A stretch of DNA of 64,000 bases from Triticum aestivum (GCF_018294505.1 NC_057795.1:228464493-228528492), one strand, 5' to 3'. Counted from the first letter of the stretch, positions 1 to 12,950 are shown. Numbers and translations are program-made. The notes: generated by a model from the letters alone, not told the origin.

Positions 1-3000
1 CTTTGTGAAAGTCCTATTAAGCGTCTTGATCTATCTCTATAGATCTTGATGCCCAATATGTAAGCAGCTTCACCGAGGTCTTTCATTAAAAAACTTTTAT
101 TCAAGTATCCCTTTATGCTATCCAGAAATTCTATATCATTTCCAATTAATAATGTCATCTACATATAATATCAGAAATGCTACAGAGCTCCCACTCACTT
201 TCTTGTAAATACAGGCTTCTCCAAAAGTCTGTATAAAACCATATGCTTTGATCATACTATCAAAGCATTTATTCCAACTCCGAGATGCTTGCACCAGTCC
301 ATAAATGGAACGCTGGAGCTTGCACACTTTGTTAGCACCTTTTGGATCAATAAAACCTTCTGGCTGCATCATATACAAATCTTCTTCCAGAAATCCATTC
401 AAGAATGCAGTTTTGACATCCATTTGCCAAATTTCATAATCATGAAATGCAGCAATAGCTAACATGATTCAGACAGACTTAAGCATCGCTACGGGTGAGA
501 AAGTCTCATCGTAGTCAACTCCTTGAACTTGTCGAAAACCTTTCGCAACAAGTCGAGCTTTATAGACAGTTACATTACCATCAGCGTCAGTCTTCTTCTT
601 AAAGATCCATTTATTCTCAATTGCTTGCCGATCATCGGGCAAGTCAACCAAAGTCTATACTTTGTTTTCATACATGGATCCCATCTCAGATTTCATGGCC
701 TCTAGCCATTTTGCGGAATCTGGGCTCATCATCGCTTCCTCATAGTTCGTAGGTTCATCATGGTCAAGCAACATGACTTCCAGAATTGGATTACCGTACC
801 ACTCTGGTGCGGATCTTACTCTGGTAGACCTACGAGGTTTAGTAGAAACTTGATCTGAAGTTTCATGATCAATATCATTAGCTTCCTCACTAATTGGTGT
901 AGTTGTCACAGGAACCGGTTCTTGTGATGAACTACTTTCCAATAAGGGAGTAGATACAGTTATCTCATCAAGTTCTACTTTCATCCCACTCACTTCTTTC
1001 GAGAGAAACTCCTTCTCTAGAAAGGATCCGATTTTAGCAACGAAAATCTTGCCCTCAGATCTGTGATAGAAGGTGTACCCAATAGTCTCTTTTGGGTATC
1101 CTATGTAGACACATTTCTCCGATTTGGGTTCGAGCTTATCTGGTTGAAGTTTCTTCACATAAGCATCGCAGCCCCAAACTTTAAGAAACGACAACTTTGG
1201 TTTCTTGCCAAACCACAGTTCATAAGGCGTCGTCTCAACGGATTTTGATGGTGCCCTATTTAACGTGAATGCGGCCGTCTCTAAAGCATAACCCCAAAAC
1301 GATAGCGGTAAATTAGTAAGAGACATCATAGATCGCACCATATCTAGTAAAGTACGATTACGACGTTCGGACACACCATTTCGTTGTGGTGTTCCGGGTG
1401 GCGTGAGTTGCGAAACTATTCCGCATTGTTTCAAGTGTAGACCAAACTCGTAACTCAAATATTCTCCTCCACGATCAGATCGTAGAAATTTTATTTTCTT
1501 GTTACGATGATTTTCCACTTCACTCTGAAATTCTTTGAACTTTTCAAATGTTTCAGACTTGTGTTTCATCAAGTAGATATACCCATATCTGCTCAAATCA
1601 TCTGTGAAGGTGAGAAAATAACGATACCCGCCACGAGCCTCAACATTCATTGGACCACAAACATCAGTATGTATGATTTCCAACAAATCAGTTGCTCGCT
1701 CCATAGTTCCGGAGAACGGCGTTTTAGTCATCTTGCCCATGAGGCACGGTTCGCAAGTACCAAGTGATTCATAATCAAGTGATTCCAAAAGCCCATCAGT
1801 ATGGAGTTTCTTCATGCGCTTTACACCGATATGACCTAAACGGCAGTGCCACAAATAAGTTGCACTATCGTTATCAACTCTGCATCTTTTGGTTTCAACA
1901 CTATGAATATGTGTATCACTACTATCGAGATTCAATAAAAATAGACCACTTTTCAAGGGTGCATGACCATAAAAGATATTACTCATATAAATAGAACAAC
2001 CATTATTCTCTGATTTAAATGAATAACCGTCTCGCATCAAACAAGATCCAGATATAATGTTCATGCTCAACGCTGGCACCAAATAACAATTATTTAGGTC
2101 TAAAACTAATCCCGATGGTAGATGTAGAGGTAGCGTGCCGACCGCGATCACATCGACTTTGGAACCATTTCCCACGCGCATCGTCACCTCGTCCTTAGCC
2201 AATCTTCGCTTAATCCATAGTCCCTGTTTCGAGTTGCAAATATTAGCAACAGAACCAGTATCAAACACCCAGGTGCTACTGCGAGCATTAGTAAGGTACA
2301 CATCAATAACATGTATATCACATATACCTTTGTTCACTTTGCCATCCTTCTTATCCGCCAAATACTTGGGGCAGTTCCGCTTCCAGTGTCCAGTCTGCTT
2401 GCAGTAGAAGCACTCAGTTTCAGGCTTAGGTCCAGACTTGGGTTTCTTCTTTTGAGCAGCAACTTGCTTGCTGTTCTTTTTGAAGTTCCCCTTCTTCTTC
2501 CCTTTGCCCTTTTTCTTGAAACTGGTGGTCTTGTTAACCATCAACACTTGATGCTCCTTCTTGATTTCTACCTCCGCGACTTTTAGCATCGCGAAGAGCT
2601 CGGGAATAGTCTTGTTCATCCCTTGCATATTATAGTTCATCACGAAGCTCTTGTAGCTTGGTGGCAGTGATTGAAGAATTCTGTCAATGACACTATCATC
2701 AGGAAGATTAACTCCCAGTTGAATCAAGTGATTATTATACCCAGACATTTTGAGTATATGTTCACTGACAGAACTATTCTCCTCCATCTTGCAGCTATAG
2801 AACTTATTGGAGACTTCATATCTCTCAATCCGGGCATTTGTTTGAAATATTAACTTCAACTCCTGGAACATCTCATATGCTCCATGACGTTCAAAACATC
2901 GTTGAAGACCCGGTTCTAAGCCGTAAAGCATGGCACACTGAACTATCGAGTAGTCATCAGCTTTGCTCTGCCAGACGTTCTTAACGTCGTCAGTTGCATC

Positions 3001-3168
3001 AGCAGCAGGCCTGGCACCCAGTAGTGCTTCCAGGACATAACTTTTCTGTGCAGCAATGAGGATAATCCTCAGGTTACGGACCCAGTCCGTGTAATTGCTA
3101 CCATCATCTTTCAACTTTGCTTTCTCAAGGAACGCATTAAAATTCAACGGAACAACAACACGAGCCAT
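1..3168 (-). pseudogene. Copia gag-pol polyprotein, disrupted, truncated by window edge
   Basis: Retrotransposon polyprotein. The main open stretch is 3168-655 (837 codons). Seen in order: a Copia-type gag domain; a lysine-rich segment; a CCHC knuckle (CFYCKQTGHWKRNC, residues 253-266); aspartic protease DTGS (303-306); the integrase zinc motif (H441, H445, C472, C475); and the integrase triad D502, D565, E601 with DD35E spacing. Three lesions follow. An in-frame TAG at 655-657 replaces Trp (the second copy keeps Trp). A TGA at 466-468 follows MLKSV at the start of the RT segment. A frameshift lies directly after YVDD near 160. Reading resumes in frame after each stop (469-651 and 136-465). 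The ATG at 3168 fits the family start (MARVVVPL). The protein cannot be complete as it stands. Confidence 0.93.
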
Positions 3169-4385
3169 CTATCTACAAACAAACATAGACAAGCAAAATA
3201 CTATCAGGTACTAAGTTCATGATAAATTTAAGTTCAATTAATCATATTACTTAAGAACTCCCACTTAGACAGACATCTCTCTAGTCATCTAAGTGATCAC
3301 GTGATCCAAATCAACTAAACCATGTCCGATCATCACATGAGATGGAGTAGTTTCAATGGTGAACATCACTATGTTGATCATATCTACTATATGATTCACG
3401 TTCGACCTTTCGGTCTCCGTGTTTCGAGGCCATATCTGTACATGCTAGGCTCGTCAAGTATGACCTGAGTATTCCGCGTGTGCAACTGTTTTGCACCCGT
3501 TGTATTTGAACGTAGAGCCTATCACACCCGATCATCACGTGGTGTCTCAGCACGAAGAACTTTCGCAACGATGCATACTCAGGGAGAACACTTCTTGATT
3601 ATTAGTGAGAGATCATCTTAAAATGCTACCGTCAATAAAAGCAAGATAAGATGCATAAAGGATAAACATCACATGCAATCAATATAAGTGATATGATATG
3701 GCCATCATCATCTTGTGCTTGTGATCTCCATCTTCGAAGCACCATCGTGATCACCATCGTCACCGGCGCGACACCTTGATCTCCATCGTAGCATCATTGT
3801 CGTTACGCCATCTATTGCTTCTATGACTATTGCTACCGCTTAGAGATAAAGTAAAGCAATTACAGGGCGTTTGCATTTCATACAATAAAACGACAACCAT
3901 ATGGCTCCTGCCAGTTGCCAATAACTTCGGTTACAAAACATGATCATCTCATACAATAGCATCACGTCTTGACCATATCACATCACAACATGCCCTGCAA
4001 AAACAAGTTAGACGTCCTCTACTTTGTTGTTGCAAATTTTACGTGGCTGCTACGGGCTTTAGCAAGAACAGTTCTTACCTACGCATAAAAACCACAACGA
4101 TAGTTCGTCAAGTTGGTGCTGTTTTAACCTTCGCAAGGATCGGGCGTAGCCACACTCGATTCAGCTAAAGTGAGAGAGACAGACACCCGCCAGCCACCTT
4201 TAAGCACGAGTGCTTGTAACGGTGAAACCAGTCTCGCGTAAGCGTACGCGTAATGTCGGTCCGGGCCGCTTCATCTCACAATAGCGCCGAACCAAATTAT
4301 GACATGCTGGTAAGCAGTATGACTTGTATCGCCCACAACTCACTTGTGTTCTACTCGTGCATATAACATCAACGCATAAAACCTA
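3169..4385 (-). other. Untranslated leader of minus-strand Copia element
   Basis: Non-coding region between the primer binding site and the gag start. It matches, in opposite orientation, the leader of the second copy (about 43870-45140). No convincing ORF or RNA gene is visible. Confidence 0.75.
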
Positions 4386-4398
4386 GGCTCGGATGCCA
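4386..4398 (-). promoter_or_regulatory. Primer binding site (initiator-Met tRNA type, variant)
   Basis: Minus strand reads TGGCATCCGAGCC one base inside the LTR end. The canonical initiator methionine site is TGGTATCAGAGC, so there are two mismatches. The same variant is present in the plus-strand copy at 43856, so it belongs to the family and is not private decay. Confidence 0.8.
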
Positions 4399-4399
4399 C

Positions 4400-6145
4400 T
4401 GTTGGGGAACGTAGTAATTTCAAAAAAATTCCTACGTACACGCAAGATCATGGTGATGGCATAGCAACAAGAGGAGAGAGTGTTGTCCACGTACCCTCGT
4501 AGACCGTAAGCGGAAGCGTTATGACAACGCGGTTGATGTAGTCGTACGTCTTCACGATCCGACCGATCCAAGTACCGAACGTACGGCACCTCCGAGTTCA
4601 GCACACGTTCAGCTCGATGACGATCCCCGGGCTCCGATCCAGCAAAGCTTCGGGGATGAGTTCCGTCAGCACGACGGCGTGGTGACGATGATGATGCTCT
4701 ACCGGCGCAGGGCTTCGCCTAAACTCCGCGACGATATGACCGAGGTGGAATATGGTGGAGGGGGGCACCGCACACGGCTAAGGAACGATCCGTAGATCAA
4801 CTTGTGTGTCTATGGGGTGCCCCCCGCCCCCGTATATAAAGGATCCAGGGGGGAGGAGGTGGCCGACCAAGGAGGGCGCGCCAATGGGGGAGTCTACTCC
4901 CACCGGGAGTAGGACTCCCTTCTTTCCTAGTTGGAATAGGAGAAGGGGGGGAAGAGGAGGAAGAGGGGAAGGAAAGGGGGGGGGGCGCCCCCCCTTCCAT
5001 TGACCTATTCGGACTAGGAAGGGGAGGGGCGTGCCGCCCCCTCCTGCCTCCTTCCCTCTTCTCCCTCGAGGCCCATGTAGGCCCAATAACCCCCTGGGGG
5101 GTTCTGGTAACCTCCCGGTACTCCGGTAAAATGCCGATTTCACCCGAAACAATTCCGATGTCCAAATATAGGCTTCCAATATATCAATATTTATGTCTCG
5201 ACCATTTCAAGACTCCTCGTTACGTCCGTGATCACATCCGGGACTCTGAACAAACTTCGGTACATCAAAACTTATAAACTCATAATAAAACTGTCATTGT
5301 AACGTTAAGCGTGCGGACCCTACGGGTTCGAGAACTATGTAGACATGACCTAGAACTATTCTTGGTCAATAACCAATAGTGGAACCTGGATGCCCATATT
5401 GGTTCCTACATATTCTACGAAGATCTTTATCGGTCAAACCGCATAACAACATACGTTGTTCCCTTTGTCATCGGTATGTTACTTGCCCGAGATTTGATCA
5501 TCGGTATCCAATACCTAGTTCAATCTCGTTACCGGCAAGTCTCTTTACTCGTTCCGTAATGCGTCATCCTGTAACCAACTCATTTGGTCACATTGCTTGC
5601 AAGGCTTATAATGATGTGCATTACCGAGAGGGCCCCGAGATTCCTCTCCGACAATCGGAGTGACAAAACCTAATCTCGAAATACGCCAACTCAACATGTA
5701 CCTTCGGAGACACCTGTAGTACTCCTTTATAATCACCCAGTTACGTTGTGACGTTTGGTAGTACCCAAAGTGTTCCTCCGGTAAATGGGAGTTGCATAAT
5801 TCTCATAGTTACAGGAACATGTATAAGTCATGAAGAAAGCAATAGCAATATACTAAACGATCAAGTGCTAGGCTAACGGAATGGGTCATGTCAATCACAT
5901 CATTCTCCTAATGATGTGATCCCATTAATCAAATGACAACACATGTCTATGGTTAGGAAACATAGCCATCTTTGATTAATGAGCTAGTCAAGTAGAGGCA
6001 TACTAGTGACTATATGTTTGTCTACGTATTCACACATGTATCATGTTTCCAGTTAATACAATTCTAGCATGAATAATAAAAATTTATCATGATATGAGGA
6101 AATAAATAATAACTTTATTATTGACTCTAGGGCATATTTCCTTCA
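4400..6145 (-). repeat. 5' LTR of minus-strand Copia element
   Basis: Read on the minus strand it starts TGAAGGAAATATGCCC and ends CCCAACA, with TG...CA termini, 1746 bp. It aligns along its length with the LTRs at 42110-43854 and 48957-50697. A TATA-like motif (minus strand, 4833-4838) precedes a region corresponding to the promoter side of the other copies. It carries the usual G- and C-rich homopolymer stretch (about 4930-5060). Confidence 0.93.
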
Positions 6146-7719
6146 GAATCTTGGGTGGACCGCATCAGCAATCTCCCGAACACCGTCCTTGGGGAGATCA
6201 TCTTGCTTCTCCCCACCAAGGTTTGCTGCCGCACCCAAGTCCTCTCAATTCGGTTGCGCCCTCTATGGCGCGCCGTGCCCCTTAATCTCGACTGTCGTCA
6301 GCTATCTCTCTTCAATGATTTTGAAATCCCCAGAGCCATCATCTCCTCCCACCAGGGCTCCATTCAAAGCCTCTGCATCCCGTCATGCTACCTGAGCAAG
6401 CATACCATTCCCTACATGATGGATGCCTGGCTGAAATCCCCTGAATTCACAGAACTACAGCTGCTTGAGTTCTACTATTCCCCTGGAAATCACATACCAC
6501 ATACTGAACGCCATGAACTTGTGCCCTTAGCACCGATGTCCATCTCGCTGTTTTCCTAGTGTCTCCACACCGCCACCTTTGCGATGTGCTACCTACCAGA
6601 CAATCTGGTACTAAAGCTTTGACTCCCATTTCTCAAGAAACTTTCACTTGTGCGGGTTCGTTCGGAGGCCTCATTGCACAACATCATCCACTCCAGTTGC
6701 CCTGCGCTGGAGTGCTTGGTGCTTGTTTTCACAGTTAGAATCGGTTGTCTCCAAATAAAGTCGCCTAACCTTGTAAGAATTTGAATTTCTTTTGACGGAA
6801 GGCAGCTCATCATCCAAGATGCCCCGTCACTTCAAAGGTTGATCCTTGATTCTAGTTATTCACCATTGCAAATAACCGTCCTCTCTGCGCCTAAACTGGA
6901 GACCTTGGGTGTAATACATGATCTCTGTGCTCATTTCAATATGGTGTTTGGCTCCACAGTTCTTCAGGTACTTTATATTATCATCTACACTTGTAACCAT
7001 ACGCTGCATTTTAAATTTTTGCGCATAATTTATATATCATCTTGGAGTACACATTTTGTACTAATATTATGTTCTATGCTCAATGAAGAGTTTCTCCATG
7101 GATGGCCTATCAATGGTGCTGGATTCTGTCAAGATCTTATATATCCAAATGAATAGTTTTGATCTGAACAAGATTATTGGCTTGCTGCAATGCTTTCCAT
7201 GTCTGGAGAAGTTGTATATAAAGGTGATAATTTCACGCACATTGGAAGCCCGCATATAGTGTACTAGAATTAACCGTTCAGCTGTTGCTCTTTCGACACT
7301 CTTCTTTTAGACCTTAACTGTTTTCAATCTTCATGTCTATTTAGGCAACAGGACGGGGTAAGAAAGTTATAACCAATCGGTGGATTCGTAAGCATCGGGA
7401 TTTTCTCACTTCTCATGAGATTCGATTGAAGACAATAACGCTAGAATGATATGTAGCCAACCGTGCAAACACAAGATTTGTCACATTCTTCCTGCTGAAT
7501 GCGAGGTTACTATTGTCCATCAGGCTTAAGTTTATCAGCAGCATGGTTTTGACGGATGGGTATGTCGAAGAGCAAAAAAAGGAGTTTCAGGTGGGCAAAA
7601 GAGCTTCTGAACATGCCGGGCTTCTATTTACAACATATTGTGGTCATAATCCAGTAAATTTTACGACCCAGGATGTTCATTCTATGGACCTGACCGATCC
7701 ATTTGACTGTGACTGCTGA
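6146..7719 (+). pseudogene. F-box/FBD-LRR protein pseudogene
   Basis: The only host-gene relic here. F-box proteins are substrate adaptors of SCF ubiquitin ligases; the FBD-LRR group is large and fast-turning in grasses. Exon 1 (6146-6967) opens with an F-box core (DRISNLPNTVLGEIILLLP) and runs into leucine-rich sequence, ending at a GT donor. Exon 2 is about 7104-7222 (reads VLDSVKILYIQMNSFDLNK). Exon 3 is about 7345-7719, an FBD-type tail ending CDC and a stop. Disabling changes: no ATG, because the Copia LTR abuts codon 1; TAG at 6557-6559; in-frame TGA codons near 6626 and 6780, both looking like CGA to TGA; and a further TGA near 7447. Splice sites are inferred by eye. The function is lost unless an unseen upstream exon and readthrough exist. 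Confidence 0.85.
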
Positions 7720-8183
7720 AAACAGTGCTGGAGTTAGATGTTGTTGCCCTTTTCAATCTGTTTTTTTGTAAACCTGATGAACAATCAACCCTCGTGCTTT
7801 TGTACAGTTTGTAAGCTGGAGTTAGATGTTCCTGCCCTTTTCAACTCGGCTGTGACTGTCATATTTTCTTTGAAACAAGGCAAATGGCTTGCCATTCGTT
7901 TAATTTAGAGTGAAATATTGTAACAAATCACAACCAAGGGAAATAACATCACTCACGCCGGCTGCTTGAGCTCACTGTGCATTACAGAAGCCAAGTGATT
8001 AGCCCCCACCAGCACCCACAAACTTATTTCGAACTAGCACATCAAATGGGCGGTAAATTTTCATAGGAAAGGCTGCATGACCGTGACAGATTTGGATTCT
8101 GACATTTGGGACCGGCGAGGAAATAGCCTATCCAAGGTGGTGTCGACTTACTAGCCAGTCAACAAACGATTCTGCCTACCAGC
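7720..8183. other. Flank of F-box pseudogene, no gene seen
   Basis: Probably the former 3' UTR and flank. A short direct repeat is visible: GGAGTTAGATGTT at about 7731 and again at about 7818, each followed by similar sequence. Nothing else is recognised. Confidence 0.5.
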
Positions 8184-9017
8184 CGTTGGATTGACATCCA
8201 ACATTTGTCGTGTATCTTCTATCTCTTGTCTTCTTCTTCCTCCAGCCGCCCAAACCAAACCACCCCGTCGGCTCCGCCTGCTCCCACCTCCCATGGCTAG
8301 CTGCGCCTCCACCGTCCTACCGTACGTACCCTCCAACGTTGGCCAGTCCCTCCCTCTATTCCCCACATGTCCTGTTATTCTCCAGCGACGTCAGCCCCAA
8401 CACGCACCCGCGCCCGAACCACTCAACCCTCGTACTCCCCTCTGCCTGCGACTAGACCGGTGCATCTTCAACGGCTCCTGTTCGTTCCGTCCGAGGCCTC
8501 GCCGTCGTCCTCTGCCTTGCGGCCTTGGTTCACTCGCCGTGTGCGATGCGCCGCCCTCTTGTGTTGTCAACATTGTCAACAACCGAGAGGAACAAGGAGA
8601 TGACTGTACATGGAGAGGATGACAGTAGGGACCCACCAGTGTCATGGCAGTACGCAAGCAAGTGCCTCTATAGTACAAGCCCAAAAATATGGTTCCTCCT
8701 AATGGTTGGACATCTTGGGCTCATGCCATTGTCAACGTAGTCAATAAATGAGAGAATTACACTACGAGCGGCTGACACCAGGGACCCAGCAAGTCGCGCA
8801 GTTTTTTTGAGGAATAAGCAGTTGTTATTTATACTAGTTTTAGCGACGGATCAGGGTAACAACAGGGCTGTGCGGGGCCTGTGGCCCGTCTAGCCAGGGT
8901 TTTATTTATGTTTACCACATCATGAGCCCAGTTGTGTTTTTTTCTTGCTGAAAATGGCTAGCCCAGTTCTATTTTTTTAAAGAAATACCCAAACAAGGCC
9001 TACTTGCTTTATCGGCC

Positions 9018-9529
9018 CTGCTGGGCTACAAATCTTTCAAGACGAGGAGAGTTTCATTCGGTTTGCCCAGAAATGGCATGTACATTTTTAAAACACATCA
9101 AATCGGGAATTAGTTTCAATTTTTTTCATTACAAGATCTTAAATTCCATTGATTTTTATGCGTGGACAATTATTTGGATTTTATATTTATATAAATTATT
9201 TTTCAAAATAGTTTGAATGTGAATCGATATTTCTGGATTAAAAACAGTTGACCGCACCGAAATATGCAAAATTTCATATACTTTTTAACCGTGGCCACAA
9301 TATGGGGTGTAATGCTAACAAAAAGAAGATGGGCTCCAAAAAAATCTTAAGAATTAGCAAATGGGTTGTACATTATTAGAAATAATGGCAGATGGGTTGT
9401 ATGCTGTTTTCCACAAATTTGAGGCTGACTTGTGCGCCTACTACAGGTTGACGCGTATGCTTTCATAAAAAAAGGTTGACGCACACGCAACGCCCTGTCA
9501 ACTTAGTCAACACACGAGAGCAGTGACTG
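9018..9529 (+). repeat. AT-rich long direct repeat, copy 1
   Basis: Begins near caaatctttcaagacgagga and runs through AT-rich sequence (ttttatgcgtgga, gaatgtgaatcg, gcaaaatttc) to the palindromic anchor of the next unit. It matches 11290-11756, showing that spacer and unit were duplicated together over about 2.27 kb. No ORF is conserved between the copies. Confidence 0.75.
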
Positions 9530-11289
9530 TTGGATGTCCATCCAACGGCTGTCGTGCTTCTTCAATCTCTGCTCTTCATGCTCCAGCCGCTCAAACAAGC
9601 GCCGACGGGACTGCCTGCTCCCTCCTCCCGCGGCCGGCTATGCTGCCGCGCAGGCCTCACGGCCCCACCGTACTCCCATCGCTGGCCTAGCCATCCCTCT
9701 ACTCACCCACACATGTTGTTATTCTCCGGCGACGGCAGACGAACCAGTAAACCCTCGTACTCCTCCGCGTGGGAAACAACTGCCGAGTATTCCCTGGCTC
9801 CGTGTCGTTCCCTTCCTAGGCCTCGCCGTCGTCCACCGCCCTGGTGCTCTCGGCGCGGCCTGGTCAACGTGGTCAATGAACGACATCCATCGGAAGTGGA
9901 CTGTACGTGGAGAGGCTGACAGCTGGGTCCACGGCCGCACGCAAGGAAATGCCTCCTTATTACGTGCAAAATAATGATTCCTCCACCTGACAGCTAGGAC
10001 CCACAGGAAGGGCCTCTGTATTTCGTGAAAAAAATGTTCCCCCCGCTGACAGGTCAGACCCACCAGCTATATCTTCGCACGCAAGGAAGTGCCTACTTAT
10101 TACGCCCAAAAAAATGAATACCCCCTGCTAGCTGGGACCCACCATATTGTTGGGCTGACTTGTGGGCCTACTAAGTTGACGGGGACGGAGGGCTTTGTCA
10201 ACTTAGTCAATACTCCAGTGACCGTATGATGTCCATCCAACGGCCATAGTGCTTCTTCAACCTCTGGTCTTCTTGCTCCAGCCGCCCAAAGCAGCGCCAA
10301 TTGTGCCGCCTGCTCCTGCCTCCCATGGCCGGATGTGCTACCGCCTGCTCCTGCCTCCCGTGGCCCGGCTCCGTGCCGTTCCCCTCCTAGGCCTCGCCGT
10401 CGTCCACCGCCGTGGTGCTCTCGGCACGGCGTGGTCAATGTGGTTAACGACCAACTTCCATCGGAAGAGTACTGTATGTGGAGAGGATGACAGTTGGGTC
10501 CATGGCAGCCGCAAGGAAGTGCCTCCTTACTACGCGGAAAATAATTATTCCTCCACCTGACAGCTTGGACCCACCGGACGGGCCACCAGTACTTTGCGAA
10601 ATAAATCGTTTCCCCCTGACTGTTGGGACCCATCGGACGGGCCACCGTATTTCACGAAAAAACGTTCCCCCCGCTGTCAGCTCGGACCCACCGGAAGTGC
10701 CTCCTTATTACGCACAAAAAAAATGAATACTCCCCCGGGTAGCTGGGACCCACCTTGGTGGGAGGCTGTCTTGTGGGCCTACTAAGTTGACGGGGACGAA
10801 GGGCTTTGTCAACTTAGTCAATATGAATGATTCTAGCTCCAGTGATCGTACGATGTCCATCCAACGGCCGTAGTGCTTCTTCAACCTCTGGTCTTCTTGC
10901 TCCAGCCGCCCAAAGCAGCACCGGTCGTGCCGCATGCTCCTGCCTCCCGTGGCCGGTTGTGCTGCCACGGAGGCCTCACCGCCCCCTACTATTCCCACCG
11001 CTGGCCAGGCCTTGCGGCGACGGCAGCCTCACACCGCAGCCGAACCAGTGAACCCTCGTACTCCTCTCCGCGCGGGCTTCAACTGTCGCGTCTTCCCCGG
11101 CTCCGCATCGTCCCCTTCATAGGCCTCGTCGTCGTCCACCGCCGTGGTGCTCTCTACGCGGCGTGGTCAACGTGGTCAAGGAATGACTTCCATTGGAAGA
11201 GTACTGTACGTGGAGAGGCTGAGAGCTGGGTCCACGGCCACAACCCAGTTTTTTGTGATTTGCCAAGTAAGTCTCTTTGTCAGGCCTGT

Positions 11290-11756
11290 TGGGCTGCAAA
11301 TCTTTCAAGACGAGGAGAGCTTTCATTCGGCTGGCCGAGAAAATGGCCCATCAGTAATGAGAAATGGGTTGTACATTTTTAAAACATATCAAACCGACAA
11401 TTAGTTTCAATTTTGTTTCATTTTAAGATTTTAAATTACATTAATTTTTATGCGTGGAGAATTTGTTGGATTTTATATTGATATACATTTATTTTTAAAA
11501 TCAGTTTGAATGTGAGTCGAAATTTCGGGATTAAAAACAGTTCGGACCGCACCGAAATATGCAAAATTTCGTATAATTTTTTAATCGTGGCCACAATATG
11601 GGCTGTAATGCTAACAAAAAGAATATGGGCTCCAAAAAAACCTTAAGAATTAGCAAATGGGCTATAAATTATTAGAAATAATGGCAGATGAGCTGTATGC
11701 TGTTTTCCATAGATTTGAGGCTTTCCTAAAAAAAGGTTGACGCACAAGCAGTGACG
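11290..11756 (+). repeat. AT-rich long direct repeat, copy 2
   Basis: Second copy of the spacer at 9018-9529, same order and strand, with scattered substitutions and small indels. It runs directly into the unit anchor at 11757. Confidence 0.75.
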
Positions 11757-12281
11757 GTTGGATGTCCATCCAACGACCGTCGTGCTTCTTCAATCTCTGC
11801 TCTTCCTGCTCCAGCCGCTCAAACAAGCACCGACGGGAGTGCCTGCTCCCTCCTCCCCGCGACCGGCTGTGCTGCCGCGCAGGCCTCACCGCCCCACCAT
11901 ACTCCCATCGCTGGCCTAGCCATCCCTTACTCACCCACACATGCTGTTATTCTCCGGCGCCGGTAGACGAACCAGTAAACCCTCGTATAGTCGTACTCCC
12001 CTCTGTGTGGGAAACAACTACCGAGTCTTCCCTGCCTCCGTGTCGTCCCCTTTCCAGGCCTCGCCGTCGTCCACCGCCGTGGTGCTCTCGGCGCGGCGTG
12101 GTCAATGTGGTCAACGACCGACTTCCATCGGAAGAGTACTGTGCGTGGAGACGCTAACAGCTGGGTCCACGGCCGCAGCAAGGAAGTGCCTCCTTATTAC
12201 GCGCAAAATAATTATTCCTCCTGTTGACAGCGGGGACCCATCGGACGGGCCACCGTATTTCGCGAAAAACCCGTTTCCCCC

Positions 12282-12500
12282 CTGACTGCTGGGACCCACC
12301 AGCTACACCTTCGCATGCAAGGAAGTGCGTCCGGGCAAAAAAAAAACGATTCGCCCCCCTGACTGCTAGGACCCACTAGCTACATCTTCGCACGCAAGGA
12401 AGTGCGTTCGGAAAAAAAAATGACTCGCCCCCCTGACTGCTGGGACCCACCAGCTACATCTTCGCAGGCAAGGAAGTGCCTGACAGTCGGGACCCACCTG
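12282..12500 (+). repeat. About 75-bp tandem repeat, three copies
   Basis: Units start ctgactgct at 12282, 12359 and 12433. Each contains gggacccaccagctaca (or a variant) and gcaaggaagtgc. The A-run in each unit differs in length, as expected from slippage. Confidence 0.75.
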
Positions 12501-12763
12501 GTCGAAGCGTACCTAGCGTTGTCATTCTGGTCATGAACGTGTACGTACATATATACTGGTGGATGTAGAGGCGCGCACGTGTCGTAGTAGAGGCGCGCAC
12601 GTAGCATGTACACCTACGTACAACAGCCAGGGTGCAAGAAAGAAAATACGGCCACGTATGTGTACATACGGGCGGGGTCTCGAACGCCTACTCACGCATA
12701 TGTACGGCGAGGGCTCGTGTACATGGCTGGGTCGGAACGGAGAAACATCGTCGTGGTCGTGTT

Positions 12764-12850
12764 CATGGGGAGGCAACAGAATGCGTCATGTTCATCGGAA
12801 GGCAACGAAATGCGTCGTGTTCATCGGGAGGCAACGAAACGCGTGGGAGC
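12764..12850 (+). repeat. About 30-bp minisatellite, three copies
   Basis: Three adjacent units built on gttcatcgggaggcaacg, separated by aaatgcgtc-like joints. They share the ttcatcgggagg core with the 71-bp repeat downstream, suggesting a common origin. Confidence 0.7.
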
Positions 12851-12950
12851 CAATCGGCTGGGTCGGAATGGAATGCGTGGTCGTGTTCATCGGGAGGGCT
12901 TGGACGGAACATGCGGATGGAAACGAGGCCTAGCGTACCGCAGAACGGAG

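Larger units (their letters stand above)
1..6145 (-). mobile_element. Copia LTR retrotransposon (Angela/BARE-like), 3' end outside window
   Basis: Minus-strand Ty1/Copia element. Its 5' LTR is 4400-6145, the primer binding site is at 4386-4398, the leader is 3169-4385 and the gag-pol region runs from 3168 to the left window edge. The gag-PR-IN-RT order is the Copia order. The LTR is closely related to those of the plus-strand copy at 42110-50697. RNase H and the 3' LTR lie left of the window. On the right the LTR ends at 6145 next to the F-box pseudogene; the expected 5-bp target duplication would be gaatc (6146-6150), but the partner site is not in view. Assignment to Angela/WIS/BARE rests on recalled LTR start sequence. 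Confidence 0.93.
8184..12300. repeat. Array of five related GC-rich units
   Basis: Five units begin with a partly palindromic anchor, TTGGATGTCCATCCAA or a variant, at about 8184, 9530, 10226, 10851 and 11757. Each continues with similar text (tgcttcttcaatctctg..., tccagccgcc..., then ctcgccgtcgtccaccgcc) and ends in repeats of gctgggacccac and gcaaggaagtgcc. The third unit has an internal deletion. The ORFs across them are compositional and not conserved in frame. Probably amplified transposon-derived DNA; the superfamily is not recognised. Confidence 0.7.

Noticed and set aside
4797..5179. Proline/glycine-rich ORFs on both strands in the Copia LTR
   Set aside because: They fall in the homopolymer-rich part of the LTR and differ in frame in the other LTR copies (43255-43578, 50101-50421).
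8191..11382. Repeated 80-170-codon ORFs in the GC-rich units
   Set aside because: Frames differ between the five units and all carry indels; these are shadows of the repeated DNA.
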